Assembly: GCA_010094045.1 (NCBI GenBank)
Contig: ML986872.1
Location: forward strand, 1-41,690
Length of the DNA stretch: 41,690 nucleotides
Source: Lojkania enalia
Lineage: Eukaryota > Ascomycota > Dothideomycetes > Pleosporales
Direction: 5' to 3'
Within the stretch, counting starts at the first letter, position 1. Every line of letters starts with the position of its first letter. Position numbers and translations under genes: made by a program. This document shows, in pieces, positions 32,898-41,690 of the stretch. The notes beneath the pieces are model-generated. The model worked only from the letters and a program-made list of their open reading frames with translations. It was not told where the DNA came from and did no database searches.

Positions 32898-33063
32898 TGT
32901 ATAACGGTTAATAGTAAAGGAGCTATGGTTATATTATGTGATCATGGCTTGTGTAGCAGTTACCACCTGTAGATACTAGAGAGAGCTGCCTGCGGTAGTA
33001 GACAAGGAGAAGACAGACACAACAAAATAGACAATTAACCATTTTATGCCATATTCCCTCACA
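32898..33063 (+). repeat. Right LTR of Copia-A (166 bp)
   Basis: Starts TGTATAACGG, ends TTCCCTCACA. Like its partner it stays GC-rich compared with the element body. Confidence 0.92.
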
Positions 33064-33068
33064 TTCAA
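33064..33068. repeat. Target-site duplication TTCAA, right of Copia-A
   Basis: Identical to 16,657-16,661. Confidence 0.93.
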
Positions 33069-34225
33069 AAACAAGGTTGTATGTCTTATAATACAACTAT
33101 ACCCGACGCACAATTTAGCAGATGTTGAGACTAGTGCCTTTCCGATAGCAGTTTTAATTGAATAATTGGGTTGATAGTATATGAGCAGGTGGATAATAAA
33201 TCACTTTTCCCCTGGCCCGGTATGCAGAATTTTATTTCGTGGTGTCTCGGGCTGCGTAACCAAAAAAAGGCTAAAACCTGCGACCAGTATCCCTCGGATC
33301 CCACATCAGAAAACCGACTCCATTGATTCCGAAGAGGCTGCATTAGCGTACCTGAATAGACACCTTTCCTATGCTATTCTTAAATTGCTGATCCATAATA
33401 TTACTGAGGAGAATGCCCTGGGCATGGGTTATATTCCGCAACGTCTGCCTGGGGAGAGCCTTGATAAATTGTGGCGTCCCCTCGATTTCGACCAGCAGAA
33501 GTCTACCACACGCGAGGTTGTGCGCGTTCTACTTAGCATTCACAAGGTATAAGTAGGTCTACTAGCATTGTAAGCCATCTCAACAGCCTGTTCGACTTCG
33601 CTCGTGACATTAAGCTTGAGATGTTCCCTATACGTTCTTTTGGCACGAGGTGGGACAAACACATCACAGCCGAATCCAAGCCGCGGACTACTTATGAGCT
33701 TATGGTACAGCAATGCGAGATGTGGCGAGCATATGAGACGTCAGCTGATGGCTTCGAGTGCAAGAAGGTGTGGAATGGACTCAGCATGATAGCCAAGGTT
33801 TCTCCCAGATAATGATACGTTTCGTCTCTGCCATCTCTTTTTCCAAGCGCGTAATATACTAGTCAATATCTGCGACGAAAATTCTATTAATATCACCGGA
33901 GTACTAGGCTGGGATTCTGCGATTTTCGGGCACCAATTTTAAGTTGCGGCGCACTATTCTTCCTTTGGGCCGAAGATTGCGAAGAAGATGAAGCTCAAGT
34001 TTTGTCCGTGGGCCAAAACCCTGACGAGAAAGCTTTCAAGAGGATTTCTCATAACATAGCTAGGCTAGAGTTCGTTCGTTTGGTGTGTACAAGCAAGAGT
34101 ATATCCTTGCTCTTCGCACCTTCTGTTATCTACAACACGGTATCCACAGTTAGTATGAATTGCAGCAGGCAGAGGAGATAATTCAGGAGTCCGAGGAGTT
34201 GTATCCTAGCACTACTCACTGTTAG
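33064..34225 (+). pseudogene. APH-like phosphotransferase pseudogene (right copy), main part
   Basis: Continues the gene begun at 16,589. Readable blocks in order: FKNKVV...LYP (33,064 onward), a ruined glycine-rich region (AGG with two stops near 33,185), the N-lobe segment SIDSEEAALAYLNRH, hinge LGMGYIPQRLPGESLDKLW (33,420-33,475), STTREVVRVLLSIHK, then after a frame change SHLNSLFDFARDIKLEMF and RWDKHI, the catalytic loop CHLFFQARNILVN (about 33,830-33,865), ITGVLGWDSAIF, an acidic stretch, and C-terminus ELQQAEEIIQESEELYPSTT to a TAG at 34,223-34,225. In the catalytic loop, Phe stands where H-L-D expects the base Asp. Several stops and frameshifts besides the 16.4-kb insertion make it non-functional. 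It is related to, but clearly different from, the left copy. Confidence 0.85.
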
Positions 34226-34405
34226 TAATACTTAAGTTAGTTCTAGCTCTTGTATGCTAATTTTTTAGATAAGTCTCTTATTAATAATTGTTCTCTATAT
34301 AGTAATTCTATAAATATACTTGTTATATTTAAAAAACTAGTAATTCTAATTCTCTCTCTTTAATAAAGTTCTATCTCTAACTAACTAATATTAATAAAGC
34401 TTCTA
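34226..34405. other. Transition into AT-rich DNA
   Basis: Base composition turns AT-rich at about 34,230. No gene. Ends at the TA in front of P2. Confidence 0.5.
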
Positions 34406-36277
34406 ACGTACTGTACAAGCGAGCTGATCACCTAAGTAAGCTAATTATAATGCTAAGACTACACTAAAATCGCGACTACTTTTCGCAAAATATTATACTT
34501 TCTTACATTCTATCGTACTGTATAGTATAGTAGCCTATTCTTCTATATCTATAGTATTATTTTTATACGTCCGCGAGTTATGTTTAGTCTTATTATACTC
34601 CCTATAACACTTTTAAGTTAGCTGGCCTCTATTAACACGCGTCTTCTTCCTACCTTTCTTTCTATTAGTATAAGCGCTAAACTCTTTTAGAGTAGTTAAT
34701 TAAGCGCCTTCTTTAATTGTTAGGTTGCCTTTCTTCTATATACACTTTCTTTTATATAATCGACGTTATATAGCAGCCTTATTAGCTGCTTAAAGCTTAA
34801 TAACCTAAGCGTATAATAGTACGTTTTTATATATTATATATATAGCACTCTTTATAAACTATTTAAACGCTTCTACTATTAAAATAGATAAGCTATCTAG
34901 ATACTTTTAAACTTTTAATTAAACGTACGTAGATTAAGACCTAAATTTAATAGGATTACTTAGTATTTTTAACTCCTAAAGAATATCTTTAACTATAAAA
35001 GGTATTAATATATATAGTTAAACTTTAAACTTTAATAGTACTATATTTAGATTAAATAGAACTAGACTAGCGCTTTAAAAACTATCTAAGATATTACTCT
35101 TCGTAATTACTACGTTAAAAGCTACTTTAAAATAGAATAAGAACTTAATTTTTATAATATAGTTAATATAACCGCATATTAGCTACTTAATTTAACGCCT
35201 GTACGCAGTCTTTAAAAGCGAGAAATAACTTATATTTAGTAACTATAGTAGGTATAATAAATATAGAAGTATATAGAGAGTAATAATATTCTTTTTCTTA
35301 TAGAGCTGCCTAAATTTAAGTAAGTTATAGCTTTTATAGCTGTTAAAAATTAGTAATTAATATATACTAATAGTATAATCTTTTATATATATATTAAAGT
35401 ACTTTAACTATTTAATACTAATATTATTTATCGTCCAGCTATTATTAGTAACCTATATAGCCTAGGTTAGTAGAATATTATCTTCTTTATACTATATAGA
35501 GAGGTAGTAGATACCTATAAAAATAATAAAAGGTAGTATTATCTATCCTATCACATTAATACACTAGATAACTATAGTCTACTTATAATTACCTAGCTAA
35601 AGCTGCTTTAGTTAATTCTATCTTTTAGAGCTAGTAACTACTACTTCTATTAATATTACGCTTATTATAAAGTCTAATTTATTAAAGTTATATATATCTT
35701 TATTAAGAATACCGTACTTAGCCTTTATATTCTATATAAGGTAGAACTAGCCTTCTATAACTTTAAGATTCTTATATTTAGCTTTTAAATAGTTGTACTT
35801 TTAATTAAATTTAACCTTAAGCTTAAGTATATATTTAATAAAGTTTTCTATCTAGTTCTTTCTAACTTAACTAGTAGAGTATATAACTAGTAGTAAATTA
35901 GCTATATCTTAAATAGTAGTAAGCTATAGTAAAAATTCTCTTATATCTAGATCTAGTATATTCTAAATAATTACCTACTTCTTAATCTTACTAAGCTTTA
36001 TTAAATTAGGCTGGTAATTATATTATAGAGCTATTCCTCGCTTTTATATACTAAATATACTTTAGAAGATATTATAGATTAATATAATATAATATATAGT
36101 TAGTATTATATCTTATTAAAGAGCTTAGAGTATAAGCTATATTCTAGCTTCTTTCTAAATTAATTCTACAGTTATTAGTTATAGTATAATACTATAAAGT
36201 ATAATTATCGCAATTTTAGTAGAGTTTTAGTATTATAATTAGCTTGTTTAAATAGTCAGCTCGCTTGTATAGTACGT
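34406..36277 (-). mobile_element. P2: full-length pogo/Fot1-like DNA transposon, 1,872 bp, RIP-degraded
   Basis: Inverted ends acgtactgtacaagcgagct (34,406) and the complement of acgtactatacaagcgag (36,277) extend about 65 bp, contain a doubled aagcgagct/aagtaagct motif, and are flanked by TA (34,404-34,405; 36,278-36,279). The same family is present as P1 and P3, which show that the transposase reads away from this end-type, here on the minus strand. The zinc-knuckle relic lies near the left end (about 34,540-34,620). Stops destroy all frames. Confidence 0.88.
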
Positions 36278-36290
36278 TATACTATATATA

Positions 36291-37055
36291 ACGTACCTTA
36301 TAAGTAAGTAGCCTATATAAGTAAGCGGTCTATCCTATCAACTTTTTTAACCTTTATATACGTATAGCTTAACAATTAAATAATATAATAGTAATTTACA
36401 ACTTACGCGATTATTCTATAAAAACCTTTATATCTTTCTAATATATATAAGAATTATGTCTAATCTTACTACAGCGGCTATAATACGCTTTATATTATCT
36501 ACTTATACTTAATTACACCCTAAATTAGCGTATTATAGCTTAAGTTTCCTCTTTATTATTCTTTTTAGTAATAATTATCTCTTATTATACTTTTATTAGA
36601 GTTTCTTATACTTAAATCCGCCTTTTTTTCTACTATTTTTATTTTATTACTACTTTATTTACTTCTTAAAGGCTAATAATTTTATTATATATTAACCTAA
36701 TCTAATATATTACGTTTATAAAGTCTTTTTTAAACTAATTTAGCTTCTTAATAATAGAAACTAGTAAAAAGTTTATATCTCTTTAAATCTAATTATAAAT
36801 TAATATTAATTAAGCTTCTAGCTTATATATATTACTTAGTATTTTTACTTTCTATAAGATATTATCTTATACTAGTAGTATTAGTATATAAAGCTTTATA
36901 TTAAGCTTTAAAAGTATAGCTTCTAGATTAAATAGGACTAGATTAGCTCCTTAAAAGCTTATATAGATATTATTCTTTATAATTAATATATTAAAAGTAG
37001 TTTTAAAAGCTAGAAAGAATTAAAGTTTTATAATATAGTTAATATAATTAATATA
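36291..37055 (-). mobile_element. R: heavily mutated pogo/Fot1-like transposon, first part
   Basis: Starts acgtaccttataagtaagta after TA at 36,289-36,290. 36,291-36,552 is the RIP-mutated counterpart of 4,472-4,732 (opposite strand). The transposase C-terminus therefore reads on the minus strand near 36,440-36,490. The element is interrupted at 37,055 by M2 and presumably goes on at 40,959, where it is again interrupted by P3; its other end is not in the window. Confidence 0.78.
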
Positions 37056-40000
37056 TTCTACTATTATAGTAGTTAAACTATTAAAGCGGCTACTTTTTCT
37101 TAGTATAATAAATACTATAACGTAAAGCACCACCGAGCCAGCTATACTACCGAGCCGGCTACTTTTTCTTAGTATAGCAACTTTTCCGTACGCAACGCTA
37201 TATCTTAACAATATAAAGCTAATCTATCTAATTAAGAAGGTAGAATTGAACTTACCCTTTAGACCTATACTTTAGGCTAATTTCGAAGCGTATAACGCGC
37301 TGCAGCAGCTTTTAATATATAATACTAATAGCTTTCTAACTAGTTTTATAGAATTACCTTTTAACTTTAAACTTAACTAAATTATATAAAGCTTATAGTA
37401 ACTAAAGAGTAGACGATTATACGATATATTTTTAACCTTAATTTGCGAGGATTTACGCCGCAGCTTTATAAGATGGTAGATATAGTAGATAAACTATTAC
37501 GTGCGTAGGGTAAGATACTTATAGATAAGAACTAGTCTAAACGATTTATATCGCGTATAAATAAGCTTAAAATAGTTTTCAATTAAGTAAAGGACTATTA
37601 GAGGATATTATAAGAAGATCTAGAGGTTATTAACGCGTGGTTTAAGCTCGTATAAGAGATGGTAGCTAAATATAGTATCTATAAAGATAATATCTATAAC
37701 TTTAATAAGATAGGCTTCTAGATAGATATAATTAGCTCTATAAAAGTTGTTACAGGTTTAGAATGCTGTATAAGACCTATACTTATTTAGCTAGATAATT
37801 AGGAGTAGGTTATAGTAATCTAGAGCATCTATACTACTAGGTATATAACTCTACTATTTATTATCTATAAAGAACGCGTCTATATCTTAGTATAATATAA
37901 AGAGATAGATATACTATACAACTGAAAGCTCTTAGTTTCTAAGAATAGATAGACAAATAATAAGCTTAGTTTTAAATAGTTAAAGCACTTTAACGCGCAT
38001 ATAAAAACGCGTTAAGTAGAGTTATATAGGCTACTTATTCTTAATAGTTATAAGAGCTATCTAAACTAGGATTTTAAGGATTATTACCTTATACGAAAGA
38101 TCCTCACCCTCTATATACTAGTATATTTATTATATATCTTACAGCTACTTAATATAGTATACTTCTTACTATTAAAGCTAAAGTACTCCCAGCACATACA
38201 AGACTTAGTATACTAACACATCTACTATATTAATAAGAAAGGCTTTCTACCAGCCTTTAGAGACGCGTTTTTTAATATATTTACGTATAAGAACTATAAA
38301 AAGACTTTTAAGACATTTAAACTAGTTCCTATTAATATATAGGTTGTTCTTAAGCGCCTTAAAGTCTGGTTGCGTATACTACTAGAGGTACCTCTACTAG
38401 AAATACTATAGTAGTTAAAAATACTAAGTAATATATAAGAATTCGGGTTATAATTAACTCTCGTATAGAGGTCCTTTGTACGATTACTAAAAGAAGCTAA
38501 AGAAGGCTTCTTACAGCTAATAAAAGGAGCTAAATTAATACTGTATTAAAATACTCTTATAAACTACTAGATTATAGAATTTAAAGAGTAATTAGAGGTT
38601 ATAATAAAGTATAAAACATATAAACGGAAGTAAATCTAGTATAGTAGTATAATAGAGTATAGTAAGGGAGCTTCGTATAGAGCTGCTAAGGCATCTATAG
38701 CTCCTCAACGATCTAAGAAGGCTCGTAGTAGTAGTAGTAAGGAACCAGCTTAACCTAGTTAACAGTACTATAGAAACTATAGAAAGACCGGGTATAACGC
38801 TTATACGTGCTAAAAAGATATAGAAGCTTCTTCTAAATCTAGTCTAAATATCTCGTACGTAGGTTCTCTTATAGATAGCAAGTAAATTAAGGTCTTATAT
38901 ATAGTATTAGTGGTGCTAAAAAAAAGTGGCCGGCTTAGTAGTATAGCCGGCTCGGTAGTGCTTTACGTTATATAAAAAGTTAATTTACTTAATACTTGTT
39001 ATAGAGATTTTTAACTAGTCTACTAAGCTGTATTAGATATCGACGTACAATATTATAGTCGATATTATACTAGATATTACGCTAGATATTAGCTAATATA
39101 CCCCCTTTTTATATATATATAAATATAGCCCGCTAGCTATCTTCAATTAACTAGTTCAGCTCTTTATCTCCCTCTCTAAAATAAGATTCGCCTCTTACTA
39201 TAATACTAATAAGAGATTCTATATATAATATACTTTTATCTAATTTAGAATTTTCCCTACTATTCTTTTAGCACATATAAGCGTTATATCCAGTTTTACT
39301 ATAGTTACTATAGTAGTATTAAGCTAGTTAAGCTCTTTTTTAAGTATTAGTACTACGAGTTTTTTTAAAGGGCTAAAAGTTTATAAATACTTTAGCAGTT
39401 ATATATAAAGATCCCTCGCTATATAATATTATACTACTATACTAAATATACTTTCTTTTATATATTTTACGCTTAGTTACTTCTTCTAATTACCTTTTAA
39501 GCTTAGAGTTATAAGTTTAAAGAAGCGTATTCTAATATAGTATTAACTTAATACCTTTTATAAGCTATAAGAATCTTTCTTATACTTCTTTTAGTAATTA
39601 TATAAAGGACTTTTATATAAGTATTAATTATAACCTAAATTTATATATATTACTTAAAGTTTTAGACTATTAGAAGTCTTTATATAAAAGTAGTTCTAGT
39701 AGAATATATAGTTATATATTAAGATAATCTAATATAACCTACGTATTTAGAGGAATAATTTCTATTACTTTAAAGGCCTTTTAATAGTTCTTATATATAA
39801 ATATATTAAAAAACGCGTCTTTAAAAGCTGGAAAGAAGCCTTTTTTATTAATATAGTAGACGTGTTAGTATACTAAGTCTTATATATACTATAAGTACTT
39901 TAGCTTTAATAGTAAGAAATAAACTATATTAAGAGGCTAAAGTATATATAATAAATAAGAAGGTATATAAAATATTAGAATCTTTTATATAAGGTAGTAA

Positions 40001-40956
40001 TCTTTAAATTTCTAGTTAAGGTAGCTTTTATAGCCGTCTAAAATAAGTAGCCTATATAATTCTACCTAACGTATCTTTATATACTTATTAAAGTACTTTA
40101 ACTACTTAAGACTAAGCGTGTTATTTATCTAGCCGTTTTTAGAAACTAAAATTTTCTAATTATATAGTATATCTACTTCTTTATACTATATAAAGATATA
40201 AACGCGTTCTTTATAAATAATAAATAGTAGAGTTATATATATAGTAGTATAGATACTTTAGATAACTATAACCTACTTATAATTACCTAGCTATATAAGA
40301 GTAGGCTTTATATAATATTCTAAACCTATAATAATATTTATAGTACTAATAATATCTATTTAAAAGCTTATCTTATTAAAATTATAAATATTATTATTAT
40401 ATATACTATATTTTACAATTATATTCTATATAAGCTTAAACTATATATTAATAATCCCTAAATTCTCTTATTTTATTCTTTAATAATCCTTTACTTAATT
40501 AAAGGCTATTTTAAGCTTATTTATACGCGCTATAAATCGTTTAAACTAATTCTTTCCTATAAGTATTCTACTATATATACCTAATAGTTTATCTACTATA
40601 TCTACTATTTTATGTAGCTGGGGCGTAAATCCTCGCAAATTAAGGTTAAGAATATATTATACGATTATTTATTTTTTAATTACTATAAGCTTCTAGTAAT
40701 TTAATTATATATAAAGGCGAAATACAATTTTATAAAGTTAAGTAGAAAGTTGTTAATATTATATATTAAAAGTTATAGTAGCGCGTTATATACTTTTAAA
40801 TTAGCCTAATTTATACGCTTATAAGATAAGCTTAATTCTACCTTTTTATTAAATTAATAGAAGGTCGTATTATAGATTTATTATAGTTTATACGTAGTAT
40901 TTATAACGCTAAGAAAAAGTAGCCGTTTTAATAGTTTGGCCGCTTTAATAGTAGAA
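37056..40956. mobile_element. M2: DNA transposon of the M family, with N2 nested in its left end
   Basis: Ends ttctactattatagtag (37,056) and the complement of ttctactattaaagcgg (40,956), flanked by TA (37,054-37,055; 40,957-40,958). Without N2 it is about 2,050 bp. 39,207-40,956 matches M1 17,639-19,388 base for base in length (1,750 bp). Coding capacity is destroyed; transposase orientation is not determined. Confidence 0.85.
37120..38968 (+). mobile_element. N2: mariner-type DNA transposon nested in M2, 1,849 bp, less RIP-mutated
   Basis: Inverted ends acgtaaagcaccaccgagcc (37,120) and the complement of acgtaaagcactaccgagcc (38,968), each with two ccgagccggcta-like units, flanked by TA (37,118-37,119; 38,969-38,970). 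A transposase relic reads on the plus strand and ends with a CCHC knuckle, (C)YRN(C)xKTGYNAYTC, near 38,770-38,815, where His has become Tyr. GC content is somewhat higher than in the surrounding elements. It inserted after M2, which inserted after R. Confidence 0.85.
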
Positions 40957-40958
40957 TA

Positions 40959-41169
40959 CGTTATCTATCTTCTATTAAATTATTATAGTTGTCTAAATAG
41001 TAAATATTATATAGAGTTAAAGTATATATTATATAGTTAAAATATATAATATAGTACGTATATTTAAACTAAACGCGTATCTTATATAGCCTCTTTAACT
41101 AGATATATAGTACCCGACAGCAATTAACAAAATAGTTACTTATCTACCTTACTACTCCTATATACTATA
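40959..41169 (-). mobile_element. R: second part, between M2 and P3
   Basis: By position this continues R after M2. AT-rich, no motif is readable. It ends at the TA in front of P3. Confidence 0.4.
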
Positions 41170-41690
41170 ACGTATAGTATAAGCGAGCTAATCACCTAAG
41201 CGAGCTAATTATAATACTAAAACCCTACTAAAATCGCGATAATTATACTTTATAGTATTATACTATAACTAACAACTATAGAATTAATTTATAAAGAAGC
41301 TAGAATATAGCTTATACTCTAAACTCTTTAATAAAACGCGATACTAACTATATATTATGTTATATTAATCTATAATATCTCCTAAAGTATACTTAGTATA
41401 TAAAGGTAAGGAACAGCTCTATAACGCGATTGCCGGCCTAATTTAATAAAGCTTAGTAAGACTAAGAAGTAGGTAATTGTTTAGTATATACTAGATCTAG
41501 ATATAAGAGGATTTCCGCTACAGCTTGCTATTATTTAAAATATAGCCAATTTACTATTAGCTATATATTCTACTAGCTAGATTAGAAAGAACTAGGTAGA
41601 GAATTTTATTAAATATACGCCTAAGCTTAAGGTTAAATTTAATTAAAAGTACGACTATTTAAGAGCTAAATATAAGGATTCTAAGGTTAT
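41170..41690 (+). mobile_element. P3: left part of a P-family transposon, cut by the window end
   Basis: Starts acgtatagtataagcgagct after TA at 41,168-41,169, with the same doubled motif as P2. 41,457-41,690 aligns without gaps to 1-234 of P1, about 10% different and nearly all transitions. The transposase reads plus by analogy with P1. The C-terminal half lies outside the window. Confidence 0.85.

Larger units (their letters stand above)
16662..33063 (+). mobile_element. Copia-A LTR retrotransposon, expanded to 16.4 kb by four nested insertions
   Basis: Bounded by 164/166-bp LTRs (TGTGACGG...CCTCACA) and a perfect TTCAA duplication. After the left LTR lies a primer-binding site; before the right LTR a ggatgaggggg polypurine tract. 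Relics in order on the plus strand: gag (16,861-17,368, resuming 19,391-19,796), pol with a pre-integrase/integrase segment (about 22,290-22,780 and 24,214-24,570), and reverse transcriptase with a YVDD-position block (about 31,595), followed by the rest of pol to about 32,880. The integrase-RT order defines Copia (Ty1-copia). Removing the nested elements M1, N1, the TRIM-like element and Copia-B with their duplications leaves about 5,986 bp, a normal Copia size. All frames are destroyed by stops of RIP type. It is inserted in the N-terminal coding part of an APH-like gene. Confidence 0.9.

Noticed and set aside
37020..37211. Minus-strand frame of 63 codons
   Set aside because: It spans the M2 left end and the N2 left end; an artefact of terminal repeats.

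Overview
The window comes from a filamentous ascomycete (Pezizomycotina-type) genome. The genes are eukaryotic, with short GT-AG introns. About 12 kb of normal base composition (roughly 4.34-16.66 kb), plus a short stretch at 33.06-34.23 kb, is embedded in extremely AT-rich DNA. In the AT-rich blocks TG and CA are rare and TA is abundant, and almost no ATG survives, as expected of repeats heavily mutated by repeat-induced point mutation (RIP). The species cannot be named from the sequence.

Layout. 1-4.34 kb: RIP-degraded Tc1/mariner (pogo/Fot1-like) transposons. 4.34-4.90 kb: a lightly mutated transposon tail followed by two more transposon-like ends. 4.90-16.66 kb: gene island with a DHA1-type MFS transporter (minus strand, one intron), an F-box protein (plus), a 2-oxoglutarate/Fe(II) oxygenase (plus, two introns) and a broken aminoglycoside-phosphotransferase-like (APH) gene (minus). 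A second, divergent APH-like pseudogene starts at 16,589 and is cut after about 24 codons by a Copia LTR retrotransposon (Copia-A, 16,662-33,063) flanked by a perfect 5-bp target duplication TTCAA; the rest of that gene resumes at 33,064-34,225. Copia-A itself contains four later insertions: DNA transposon M1, DNA transposon N1, a small non-autonomous LTR element (TRIM-like), and a second Copia element (Copia-B) with its own target duplication. 34.23-41.69 kb: a further nest of DNA transposons (P2; R containing M2 containing N2; P3).

How it fits together. The intact genes look like ordinary accessory genes (efflux, oxidation, F-box); there is no core biosynthetic enzyme and no evidence that they form one pathway. 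The most informative content is the nested transposon stratigraphy, which can be ordered from target-site duplications, and an in-window pair of lightly and heavily mutated copies of the same transposon tail that shows the RIP substitution pattern directly. I did not find a convincing new biochemical system.
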